Assembly (NCBI GenBank): GCA_046155725.1
Contig: JBJXFT010000283.1
Location: 1-5,601 of the forward strand
Direction: 5' to 3'
Length of the DNA: 5,601 nt
From: M3007 sp046155725
GTDB lineage: Bacteria; Bacteroidota; Bacteroidia; Chitinophagales; Saprospiraceae
Position numbers and translations under genes: made by a program. The notes beneath the pieces were generated by a model, which was not told where the DNA came from, did not search any database, and saw only the letters and a program-made list of their open reading frames with translations. Positions 1 through 5,601 of this stretch are shown in pieces (the stretch's first letter is position 1; the number at the start of each line of letters is the position of its first letter).

Positions 1-10
1 AATTTATTTC

Positions 11-93
11 ACCACGAAGGACACGGAGGGCACAGAGTTTAACGCAGTGATTTTCAAGAGGGAAGCCTCTGTGTTCTCCGTGCTCTCCGTGGT
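11..93. repeat. Imperfect inverted repeat with 9-bp internal periodicity
   Basis: Two 27-nt arms (11-37 and 67-93) are reverse complements at 22 of 27 positions, separated by a 29-nt spacer. Each arm is itself three degenerate 9-bp units; the right arm reads CTCTGTGTT, CTCCGTGCT, CTCCGTGGT. The wording (CCACGGAGG...CACAGAG type) matches, from memory, a repeat family scattered between genes in many environmental bacteria including Bacteroidota. It lies 54 bp beyond the stop codon of the minus-strand gene at 147-920 and could fold in that transcript, but no T-tract follows the fold, so it is not called a terminator. No gene is visible in 1-146. Confidence 0.75.
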
Positions 94-146
94 AAATAGG
101 TCAAACTAATTTGTGGTTGCTACTTACAGTAAAACAGCGAGAAACC

Positions 147-920
147 TCACTGCTTCACTACCTGCACCTGTTTCACGCCGACTTTGCCATTTTGGGTTTT
201 CAATTGCAGCCAATAAATCCCTGATGGCACATCGCCCAGCACCACTGATTGGGTAGCAGTGCCTGAAAGGCGCAGCGTAGAAACAGGACGACCATTTTGG
301 TCAATGACGCTGAGCAGCGTGGGGGGATCCTGCTCGTCAGAATAAGTGAGCGTGAATTCGCCATTGCTCGGATTGGGGCTGGCGCCAAAATCAATGGCCA
401 CCGCTTCCGAAGTTCGGGCCAATTGCTCCACCTGTCCGGCTTCAAACAATTTTGCCAGTTCCGAAATGTTGCCCAGTTCAAGGTTGCCCGCAAAACAGAC
501 CAGCACAAATTCATGGGGTGAACCGACCAACAGAATCAAGTCGGTGACAACATTGTCTTCCGCTTTCACCCAGATGCGCACGTTGTCGCTCCCATCTCGC
601 ACGGTCAGCAGTTCATCAAATTCATCGCTTGGGATCAGTGCCCGCACTTCCTTGTAAAGCACCAGCCCGCTTTCGATGCTGTCGGCTGCCAGGATGCGCA
701 GGCTTCCGATGTTTTTGACCACGTTGTGGAGGCCATTCCAGTCTTTGTTTTTGATGTCGGACTGGGTGGCTATCTCAAAGAGGTCTTTACTCAGAAAAGC
801 GTAGGTAAACGATTGGTCGCTTTTGTGTTTTTCGATAAAGTCGTGGAGGGCTACTTGTTGGGCGGAGGCGGCGGAGTTTGTCAGGAAAAGGCTCAGGAGC
901 AGAAGGAAAAAATGTTTCAT
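147..920 (-). CDS. Secreted DUF4252-like protein with T9SS type A sorting domain
   Basis: The 257-residue product starts with a clear Sec signal peptide (MKHFFLLLLSLFL..., likely cut after Ala20 in AASA|QQ). Residues about 23-165 resemble DUF4252: a region like YAFLSKDLFEIA, then a 'SLRIL' strand, an FDELLTVRDG segment, a 'VRIWVKAED' strand and a hydrophobic 'FVLVCFAGNLELGNISELAKL' block. DUF4252 has no established biochemical role that I know of. Residues about 178-257 form a T9SS type A sorting domain: PNPSNGEF near 182-189, a 'VIDQNGRPV' strand, 'VPSGIYWLQL' at 231-240 and a Lys-rich end. The protein should therefore cross the inner membrane by Sec and the outer membrane by the type IX system, then be released or surface-anchored. 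The start at 920 is fixed by the signal peptide. It is divergent from the TonB-dependent receptor gene across 137 bp, with no strong promoter seen on its side. The domain call is firm for the sorting tail and good, though from memory, for DUF4252. Confidence 0.85.
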   Translation of the reverse strand: MKHFFLLLLSLFLTNSAASAQQVALHDFIEKHKSDQSFTYAFLSKDLFEIATQSDIKNKDWNGLHNVVKNIGSLRILAADSIESGLVLYKEVRALIPSDEFDELLTVRDGSDNVRIWVKAEDNVVTDLILLVGSPHEFVLVCFAGNLELGNISELAKLFEAGQVEQLARTSEAVAIDFGASPNPSNGEFTLTYSDEQDPPTLLSVIDQNGRPVSTLRLSGTATQSVVLGDVPSGIYWLQLKTQNGKVGVKQVQVVKQ

Positions 921-1010
921 AGCTTATAGTTGAAAAAGTGACGGAAGTAGGGCAGAGACGGCAAACTCGGCGAGGTTGTTACGCGCAGTTGCTGGAAACC
1001 GCCATTTAAT

Positions 1011-1040
1011 CTTGGCTTAATCTGCTCCGCTCTAATTTCG
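1011..1040 (+). promoter_or_regulatory. Candidate Bacteroidota-type promoter for the TonB-dependent receptor gene
   Basis: The Bacteroidota primary sigma factor prefers TTTG, about 19 bp, then TAnnTTTG. Here CTTG (1011-1014) is followed by 18 bp and TAATTTCG (1033-1040), each box one base off consensus. This would place the transcription start roughly 10 nt before the ATG at 1058. An alternative -7 box, TAATCTTG at 1007-1014, lacks a well-spaced -33 partner. This is a weak pattern match only. Confidence 0.25.
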
Positions 1041-1057
1041 CCCCAAACAGCCAACTT

Positions 1058-3088
1058 ATGCACAGTTTTTCCCTTCGCTCCACGCTTGCCCTGTTACTGC
1101 TTGCCTTTGCCCAAATCGCCCAAGCACAAATCATGGCTGATTCCAGCCGCAGCCTCAACGAATTGGTCGTGACCGCCCAGCGCAGCGCCACCCCGCGCTT
1201 CAGCACGCCCGATGCCATCGAGACGTTGAATGGGAAATCCATCCGCTCGCGGCAGTTGCGCACTTCGCCCGAAGCCCTCTCCGCCACGCCGGGCATTTTT
1301 GTTCAAAAAACCAGCCATGGTGGCGGCTCGCCTTTCCTGCGTGGCTTGACTGGCAACCAAACCCTACTGCTCATGGACGGCATCCGGCTCAACAACGCCA
1401 CGTTCCGCTATGGGCCCAACCAGTATTTCAACACGATTGACCTGTTTTCCCTCGAAAAAATAGAAGCCCTGCGCGGCAGTGGCTCGGTGCAGTACGGCTC
1501 CGATGCGTTGGGCGGTGCGGTTCAGGCATTCAGCCGTGCGTTGGCGTTTTCCCAAAAACCAGATTTTGGCGGCGCGGTGCTGCTGCGCGGTGCGACGCAG
1601 GGCATGGAGCAAACCGCGCGTGGTGAAATTAAACACAGCACCCAGCGAACGGCTTTCAGCGGCGGACTGACCTGGCGCAACTTCGGCGACCTCGTGGGCG
1701 GCGACACCACGGGGCGACAATCGCCGAGCGGCTATCGCGAACTGGATTTTGATTTGAAAGGAAAAATCGCGCTTTCGCGCGCAGCCACGCTCACGTTGGC
1801 GCACCAGAATGTGCGGCAAAGCGACGTACCCGTTTTCCACAAAGTGCAGTTGGAAAACTTTGCCATCAACCAATTCGAGCCGCAACGCCGCAGCCTGACC
1901 TACGCCCGCTTGGAACAATCCTTGAATCAAGGCGTGTGGAAATCCCTGAGCATCACCACCTCGCTCCAGCAAACCGAGGAAGGCCGCGAAAGCCGCAAAA
2001 ACGGTTCGCCAGTACTGCTTTACGAGCACGATCGGGTGCGCTCGCTGGGCACTTACGCGCAGATAACCAACGGGTTCGGCAAGCGATGGTCTGCCAACAG
2101 CGGCGTGGAATTGTACCACGACTTGGTGAACAGCACCCGCAGCGACACCGACCAAAGCACAAACACGGTGAGCGAAAAACGCGGCCTCTACCCCGATGGG
2201 GCGACGATGGCGAGCATCGCGGCATTCTCGCTGCATGAGTGGGATTTGCCCAAATGGCATTTTACGGCGGGCGCGCGCTGGAATTATTTCATCATCACGG
2301 CCACTGACGAGGCCATCGGGCGGGCGCGGCTCAAACCTTCCGCACTCGTGGGCAATGCAGCGGTGATGCGCAAATTGGGCCGCCGCTCCAATCTTTTTGT
2401 TTCCGTGAATTCGGCCTTCCGTGCACCCAACATTGACGACCTCGGCACTTTGGGCATCGTGGATTTCCGTTTTGAAACGCCCAACTACGCGCTGCGCCCA
2501 GAGCGTTCGGTCAATTGCCAAATCGGCTATAAATTGCAGAAGAACAGGCTGCAGGGCGAGGTTTACATCTACCGCAACGAACTGCGCGACCTCATCACGC
2601 GCATCAAACAGGACACGCAAACGATGCAGGGCTACCCGCTTTACCAAAAGGAAAACTCCGAACGTGCCTATATCCAAGGCATCGAGACGGCTTGGGTTTT
2701 TAGGTTCGCTCAGGACTGGTCGGCACAGGGAAGCCTTACCTACACCTACGGCCAAAACGTAACCAAAAGCGAACCGATGCGGCGCATCCCGCCTGTTTTT
2801 GGTCGTCTTGCGTTGGATTTTTCCCCTGGTGCGTGGTCGTTCGGCACGGAATTTTTTGCTGCAGGCAAACAAGACCGCCTCGCCAAAGGAGATACGGAGG
2901 ACAACCGAATCCCGCTTGGCGGAACGCCCGGCTGGAAGGTGCTGCACCTACACGCGGGCTACGAGTGGCGCTTTTTGAACCTGCGCTTGACGGCGCTCAA
3001 CCTGTTCGATCAGGATTACCGCACGCACGGTTCTGGCGCGAACGGCTACGGCAGGTCGGTATTTGCTACGCTGGGGGTGCGGTTTTGA
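1058..3088 (+). CDS. TonB-dependent outer-membrane receptor (possibly haem-type)
   Basis: This 676-residue protein has a signal peptide (residues 1-23, cleavage AQA|QIM), a TonB-box-like stretch LNELVVTAQR at 33-42, and a plug domain at about 45-160. The plug carries typical elements: ALSATPGIFVQ, FLRGL, LLLMDGIRLNN, IEALRGSGSVQYGSDALGG. A beta-barrel of about 500 residues follows, with alternating aromatic strands. It ends in the usual C-terminal segment (YRTHGSGANGYGRS, then ATLGVRF) with a terminal Phe for BAM recognition. It imports a ligand across the outer membrane using TonB-ExbBD energy. A FRAP motif at 454-457, followed by ALRPERS at 478-484, recalls the FRAP/NPNL region of haem and haemoglobin receptors, so haem is a possible substrate; this is inference. 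It lacks the N-terminal carboxypeptidase-like domain common in Bacteroidota SusC-type receptors. No SusD, hemophore or ABC gene sits next to it on the same strand, so it looks monocistronic. The start is set by the signal peptide. Confidence 0.93.
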   Translation: MHSFSLRSTLALLLLAFAQIAQAQIMADSSRSLNELVVTAQRSATPRFSTPDAIETLNGKSIRSRQLRTSPEALSATPGIFVQKTSHGGGSPFLRGLTGNQTLLLMDGIRLNNATFRYGPNQYFNTIDLFSLEKIEALRGSGSVQYGSDALGGAVQAFSRALAFSQKPDFGGAVLLRGATQGMEQTARGEIKHSTQRTAFSGGLTWRNFGDLVGGDTTGRQSPSGYRELDFDLKGKIALSRAATLTLAHQNVRQSDVPVFHKVQLENFAINQFEPQRRSLTYARLEQSLNQGVWKSLSITTSLQQTEEGRESRKNGSPVLLYEHDRVRSLGTYAQITNGFGKRWSANSGVELYHDLVNSTRSDTDQSTNTVSEKRGLYPDGATMASIAAFSLHEWDLPKWHFTAGARWNYFIITATDEAIGRARLKPSALVGNAAVMRKLGRRSNLFVSVNSAFRAPNIDDLGTLGIVDFRFETPNYALRPERSVNCQIGYKLQKNRLQGEVYIYRNELRDLITRIKQDTQTMQGYPLYQKENSERAYIQGIETAWVFRFAQDWSAQGSLTYTYGQNVTKSEPMRRIPPVFGRLALDFSPGAWSFGTEFFAAGKQDRLAKGDTEDNRIPLGGTPGWKVLHLHAGYEWRFLNLRLTALNLFDQDYRTHGSGANGYGRSVFATLGVRF

Positions 3089-3153
3089 GTGGCTACTATT
3101 TCTTCCCCACAAACAAAACATAACTCCACAAAGCTAAGATGCCGGCATTTTGA

Positions 3154-3247
3154 GCCTATCCGAAAACCTCTCACCAGCTGACGGAGCTACGTTTACTAAA
3201 CCTCCAAGGTTTAGTAAACGTAGCTCCGGGCCGGTTTTCCGATAGGC
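3154..3247. repeat. Nested inverted repeat (MITE-like or REP-like palindrome)
   Basis: The inner part is a perfect 22-bp inverted repeat (3182-3203 against 3207-3228) around a 3-nt loop, CCA. The outer part is a second inverted repeat, GCCTATCCGAAAACC (3154-3168) against GGTTTTCCGATAGGC (3233-3247), with one mismatch in 15. The inner and outer arms are joined by 14 nt on the left and 5 nt on the right. It fills most of the space between the TonB-dependent receptor gene (stop 3088) and the minus-strand oxygenase gene, ending 2 bp from the latter's stop codon at 3250. It could fold at the 3' end of both convergent transcripts and so act as a bidirectional terminator or RNA end-stabiliser. The terminal-repeat layout also suits a small non-autonomous mobile element. 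No clear target-site duplication and no long T-tract are visible. Confidence 0.85.
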
Positions 3248-3249
3248 AC

Positions 3250-3819
3250 TTAGAGAGAATCGGCAGCAAAATGCTCGCGCATCAAATCTTCCAACCAAGA
3301 TAAATCGGTCGCGGGATGTCCCGTCATTTTCGCCTGCTCGTCGAGGCGGCGCAGGGCGATGTAGCGCTCAAACAAGGGGTCTTGTTCAAAAAGCCTTTGT
3401 TCTTCGGGCGAAAGCAACCCACCCTGTTTTATCAAAGTGATTTTGCTTGCCGCAGAGAGCTCGGCGAAGTAAAGCGGGTCAGTGCTGACGAGGTAGCGCT
3501 TGGCTTGGACATGGTTGGCGACGAGTCTGGCGATTTTTTCTGAAAACCCCAGGCTCCGCAGCGCTCGCGCGCCCACCGCATCGTGGTCCCAGGTACCGTA
3601 GCCGTCCATATCGCCCGCCTCCGTTTCGCAGAGATGGCCAAAGTCGTGAAGGAAAGCCGCGAGGATAAATTCGGGATCCTTGGGGTAGGCTTCTTGGGCC
3701 AATTCGGCGGCCTGCACAGCGTGTTCGAGTTGGCTCACAGGCTCGCCGTGATATTCCTCGTGGCCGCGTTCGCGGAATGTGGACAAAACCTGAGCGATTG
3801 TTTGTTCTGGATTCATCAT
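3250..3819 (-). CDS. PhnZ-like HD-domain mixed-valence diiron oxygenase
   Basis: The start at 3819 gives a 189-residue product, the usual PhnZ length (ATG at 3816 is the equally good alternative). PhnZ cleaves the C-P bond of 2-amino-1-hydroxyethylphosphonate to glycine and phosphate with O2 and a diiron centre; the related TmpB acts on the trimethylated analogue. The residues that separate this oxygenase group from ordinary HD phosphohydrolases are present: Tyr23 and Glu26 in EEYHGEPVSQLEH, then His33, His58-Asp59, His62 (LHDFGH), His79 (GTWDH), His103 and Lys107 (NHVQAKRYL), and Asp160 (RRLDEQAK). The frame is open upstream to 3936, but that extension would be read through a hairpin and has no family counterpart. 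No PhnY- or TmpA-type 2-oxoglutarate hydroxylase or phosphonate transporter is visible nearby, so the substrate remains inferred. The protein is probably cytoplasmic. It lies downstream of the SusD-like gene on the same strand but is separated from it by a terminator-like hairpin. Confidence 0.88.
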   Translation of the reverse strand: MMNPEQTIAQVLSTFRERGHEEYHGEPVSQLEHAVQAAELAQEAYPKDPEFILAAFLHDFGHLCETEAGDMDGYGTWDHDAVGARALRSLGFSEKIARLVANHVQAKRYLVSTDPLYFAELSAASKITLIKQGGLLSPEEQRLFEQDPLFERYIALRRLDEQAKMTGHPATDLSWLEDLMREHFAADSL

Positions 3820-3826
3820 GTTCTTT

Positions 3827-3859
3827 AAAAAAGGGAAAACGGCTTTGCGCCGTTTTCCC
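3827..3859 (-). terminator. Intrinsic terminator-like hairpin after the SusD-like gene
   Basis: Read on the minus strand, GGGAAAACGGC (3859-3849) and GCCGTTTTCCC (3843-3833) form a perfect 11-bp stem with a 5-nt loop, GCAAA, followed directly by six T residues (3832-3827). This is a textbook Rho-independent terminator layout, 86 bp beyond the SusD-like stop codon. Its T-tract ends only 7 nt before the ATG at 3819 of the PhnZ-like gene, so it may also act on that gene's leader. On the plus strand no T-tract follows the stem. Confidence 0.85.
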
Positions 3860-3945
3860 ACTAAACTAAACTCTATTTTGTATGAAGTCTGGTATGCGCT
3901 GCGGTCACGCCTGATGGGTTGCCTGTTGGCTCCCAATGGCGGCTC

Positions 3946-5439
3946 TTACTTCACGATCCAAAGTTTGTCGTTGATGCTCTCGGCGGTGCTTCCGAACTGG
4001 CTCAGAAGCGCAGCCTCATAATTGTCCGTGTTGTTGTCGCGCTCGCTGGTCGGGTACAGGAAACGCTGGGGTATCACGCCAGAGTTTCCCGTGCCGGGGC
4101 CGCCTTGGAAGAACATTGGGATGCCCGTGCGCCGCCAGTTGTAGTAGCCTTCCAGCCCGCTGTGCTGCGACAAAGCGAGGTACTTCTGCGTCAGGATTTG
4201 AGCCAATCCATCCGCGTTGTTGCCTTTGTACGCAGTAGATGAGCGGGCGAGGTAAGCAGCAATTTCTGTTGCCCCGACCCCATAGGATTCCATGCTGGCG
4301 GTCACGCCCTTGTCGTACCAAACCTTTGCGTCGCCGCTGGCCCAGCCGCGATTGATGCCCTCAGCGATGCTGAAGCACATTTCGGCATAACCGATCTGAA
4401 TGCTTGGCTCGCCTTCGTAGCTGCTGAAAAAGCGGGCTTTGCTGATGCGGGAGTATTCGCCGCCCTGTACTTTGGTCGCCATGGCATCCAAGCCCTCGTC
4501 AGAGGGTGCGCCAACGTAAGCTTCAAAATCTGCTGCCGTGAATCCTGCCGCAAGCTTGGCGGCGGCTGGCTCGGCCACGACGAACACCCGTGGGTCTTGC
4601 AGCGAAGCCAAGGTGCTGACGTAGGTAGCCGAGGTGTTGTAGCGGTCGGCGTAGAAGCCAAAGTTGTCGGGGTTGAACGGGTACTTGTCGGTCACACTGT
4701 TGAACACGAACTGGAGGTTGTCGTCATTGCTTTGCATGAGCGGGTACTTGGCCAAGTCGCCGATGATTTTGGAAAATTCCTGCTTCACGTTCAGGTCGGC
4801 TTCGCCCTCTTTTTTGCTCAATTGCGCGAGCACGCGCAATTTGAACGCATTGACGGCTTTCTGCCATTGGCGCAAATCGCCGTCGAAGTAGATATCGCCC
4901 TCCAGCGTATTGTCGGCGGCAGAGATGCGGCTGCCGAGTTGTGTGTTGGCTTCTTCCAGCCAAGCGAGGATTTGTTTGAAAATATCTTTCTGCGAATCGT
5001 AAGCGGGCGCGATGTTTTCGGCGCCCAGCAAAGCCTGCGAAAGCGGCAAGTCGCCCACTTTCACCGTCATGTCGTAGTAGAAATAGGCGCGGAAAAACTT
5101 GCCGAGCGAGCTGTAGGCATTCACCTCAGGAAGGCCGATGCGCGCGGCTTCGTCTTCCATTTTCTGCACGTTTTTCAGCGTGGTGAAGCGCAGGCTGGCA
5201 CTGCCGGTCCAGTATTCGTTGTGGTCATAGTAGTTGTAGTTGGAGCACCAGTATTGGTTCCAGCGCTGTTCGTCGCTCCAAGGGGCGTTGTACATATCCT
5301 TCAAAATACCGCGCAACACGAGCGAGGGCGGTACGGTAGTGGAGCGATTGGGGTCGGCTTGGAGATCGTCGAACTTCTGGCAGCCGTTGGCTGCTGCGAC
5401 GATGAGCAAAAGAGAGAGGAGATATTTGAAATTCTTCAT
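3946..5439 (-). CDS. SusD/RagB-family nutrient-binding outer-membrane lipoprotein
   Basis: The 497-residue product starts at MKNFKYLLSLLLIVAAANGC, a lipoprotein signal peptide with Cys20 as the lipidation site (box ANGC, with Asn at -2 slightly unusual). Acidic Asp24-Asp25 follow in QKFDD, in the zone where surface-export signals of Bacteroidota lipoproteins lie. Family marks of the SusD-like group (I favour the SusD-like_2 type) are the early 'LQADPNRSTTVPPSLVLRGI' segment, aromatic-rich 'WNQYWCSNYNYYDHNEYW' at 60-77, helical TPR-like repeats in 85-235, and the C-terminal 'GYYNWRRTGIP...IPQRFLYPTSERDNNTDNYEAAL' block at about 431-477. Such proteins form the lid over a SusC TonB-dependent transporter and bind glycans or peptides at the cell surface. 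The ligand cannot be read from sequence. The frame is open upstream to the window edge, but the signal peptide sets the start at 5439. The susC partner normally lies just upstream on the same strand, here beyond the right edge. A strong terminator-like hairpin follows the gene. Confidence 0.93.
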   Translation of the reverse strand: MKNFKYLLSLLLIVAAANGCQKFDDLQADPNRSTTVPPSLVLRGILKDMYNAPWSDEQRWNQYWCSNYNYYDHNEYWTGSASLRFTTLKNVQKMEDEAARIGLPEVNAYSSLGKFFRAYFYYDMTVKVGDLPLSQALLGAENIAPAYDSQKDIFKQILAWLEEANTQLGSRISAADNTLEGDIYFDGDLRQWQKAVNAFKLRVLAQLSKKEGEADLNVKQEFSKIIGDLAKYPLMQSNDDNLQFVFNSVTDKYPFNPDNFGFYADRYNTSATYVSTLASLQDPRVFVVAEPAAAKLAAGFTAADFEAYVGAPSDEGLDAMATKVQGGEYSRISKARFFSSYEGEPSIQIGYAEMCFSIAEGINRGWASGDAKVWYDKGVTASMESYGVGATEIAAYLARSSTAYKGNNADGLAQILTQKYLALSQHSGLEGYYNWRRTGIPMFFQGGPGTGNSGVIPQRFLYPTSERDNNTDNYEAALLSQFGSTAESINDKLWIVK

Positions 5440-5450
5440 TGTCAATGTTT

Positions 5451-5485
5451 TTGAAACGATGAACGAGGAACGAGGAACTATGAAC
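5451..5485. repeat. Heptanucleotide short tandem repeat
   Basis: Four consecutive 7-bp units lie at 5458-5485 on the plus strand: GATGAAC, GAGGAAC, GAGGAAC, TATGAAC, preceded by a degenerate TTGAAAC at 5451-5457. On the minus strand they read as GTTCATA/GTTCCTC units. The tract starts 11 bp upstream of the SusD-like ATG and so forms part of its 5' leader or of a susC-susD spacer. Similar degenerate heptamer repeats of this wording are, from memory, scattered through intergenic DNA of some Bacteroidota and cyanobacteria. Apart from this tract, 5440-5601 shows no supported gene, promoter or terminator. Confidence 0.7.
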
Positions 5486-5601
5486 TCACATTTCGACCAT
5501 TTTTCCGCTCGGTTTCGAGAATTGGCGTAGCCTCGCGGGATGAAAGTCGAACATGTTGATGACATACCGGTTTTGTATTCAAAACTGAAAGAGTCTGGTC
5601 T

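Noticed and set aside
1364..2947. A 527-codon open frame on the minus strand inside the TonB-dependent receptor gene
   Set aside because: It lies fully antisense to a receptor with clear signal peptide, plug and barrel motifs, and its translation is low-complexity in character with no signal or domain I recognise. It arises because the receptor's codon use rarely yields antisense stops.
3154..3247. Conventional Rho-independent terminator for the receptor or oxygenase gene
   Set aside because: The stem is far longer than usual and no T-tract follows either arm in either direction, so it is reported as a repeat with only a possible termination role.
3250..3819. Generic HD-domain phosphohydrolase
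   Set aside because: The Tyr-x-x-Glu pair upstream of the HD ligands and the NHVxAKRYL segment are marks of the PhnZ/TmpB oxygenase group rather than nucleotide phosphohydrolases.
3820..3936. N-terminal extension of the PhnZ-like protein starting at 3936
   Set aside because: The extra 39 residues are basic, have no counterpart in the PhnZ family and would be translated from the hairpin 3833-3859 and its T-tract. Start at 3819 or 3816 gives the normal family length.
4597..5454. A 285-codon open frame on the plus strand opposite the SusD-like gene
   Set aside because: It is antisense to a well-supported lipoprotein, is rich in Val/Glu/Phe stretches typical of reverse-complement shadows, and has no recognisable domain.
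5451..5485. CRISPR-like array
   Set aside because: The units are 7 bp, contiguous and degenerate with no spacers, and no cas gene is present.
5440..5565. N-terminal extension of the SusD-like protein starting at 5565
   Set aside because: It would bury the lipoprotein signal peptide and would translate the heptamer repeat; the signal peptide at 5439 defines the start.
5579..5601. Possible C-terminus of an upstream SusC (minus-strand frame reading TRLFQF then stop at 5581-5579)
   Set aside because: Only six residues are visible. A terminal Phe fits an outer-membrane protein, but the segment lacks a recognisable SusC ending, and chance explains it equally well.

Overview
The window reads as ordinary chromosomal DNA of a member of the Bacteroidota, most likely a Saprospiria/Chitinophagia-type lineage. 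Three things point there: a secreted protein with a C-terminal type IX secretion (T9SS) type A sorting domain, a SusD/RagB-family outer-membrane lipoprotein, and genes whose starts are preceded by A/T-rich leaders rather than Shine-Dalgarno motifs. The lineage below phylum level is an inference from style, not from a marker gene.

Layout from left to right. Positions 1-146 hold an imperfect inverted repeat made of 9-bp units (11-93), a type of interspersed repeat, followed by a short spacer. Positions 147-920 (minus) encode a 257-residue exported protein that joins a DUF4252-like domain to a T9SS sorting tail. A 137-bp divergent intergenic region separates it from a 676-residue TonB-dependent outer-membrane receptor (1058-3088, plus) with a FRAP motif reminiscent of haem receptors. 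Between that receptor and the next gene lies a 94-bp nested inverted repeat (3154-3247) with a perfect 22-bp inner stem and near-perfect 15-bp outer arms. It ends 2 bp from the stop codon of the following gene. Positions 3250-3819 (minus) encode a PhnZ-like HD-domain mixed-valence diiron oxygenase that keeps every active-site residue I could recall for PhnZ. Positions 3946-5439 (minus) encode a SusD-like lipoprotein. A strong intrinsic-terminator-like hairpin (3827-3859) sits between these two genes and touches the start of the oxygenase gene. The right edge (5440-5601) is non-coding as far as I can tell and holds a short heptanucleotide tandem repeat. The SusC partner expected upstream of susD would lie just outside the window.

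The genes do not form one evident pathway. The two surface-nutrient components (TonB-dependent receptor, SusD-like lipoprotein) and the phosphonate-type oxygenase each look like separate transcription units. No defence system, CRISPR array, tRNA, rRNA or transposase gene was seen. The points most worth checking are the oxygenase without a visible PhnY/TmpA-type partner, the hairpin built into its leader, the nested palindrome behind it, and the DUF4252-T9SS fusion.
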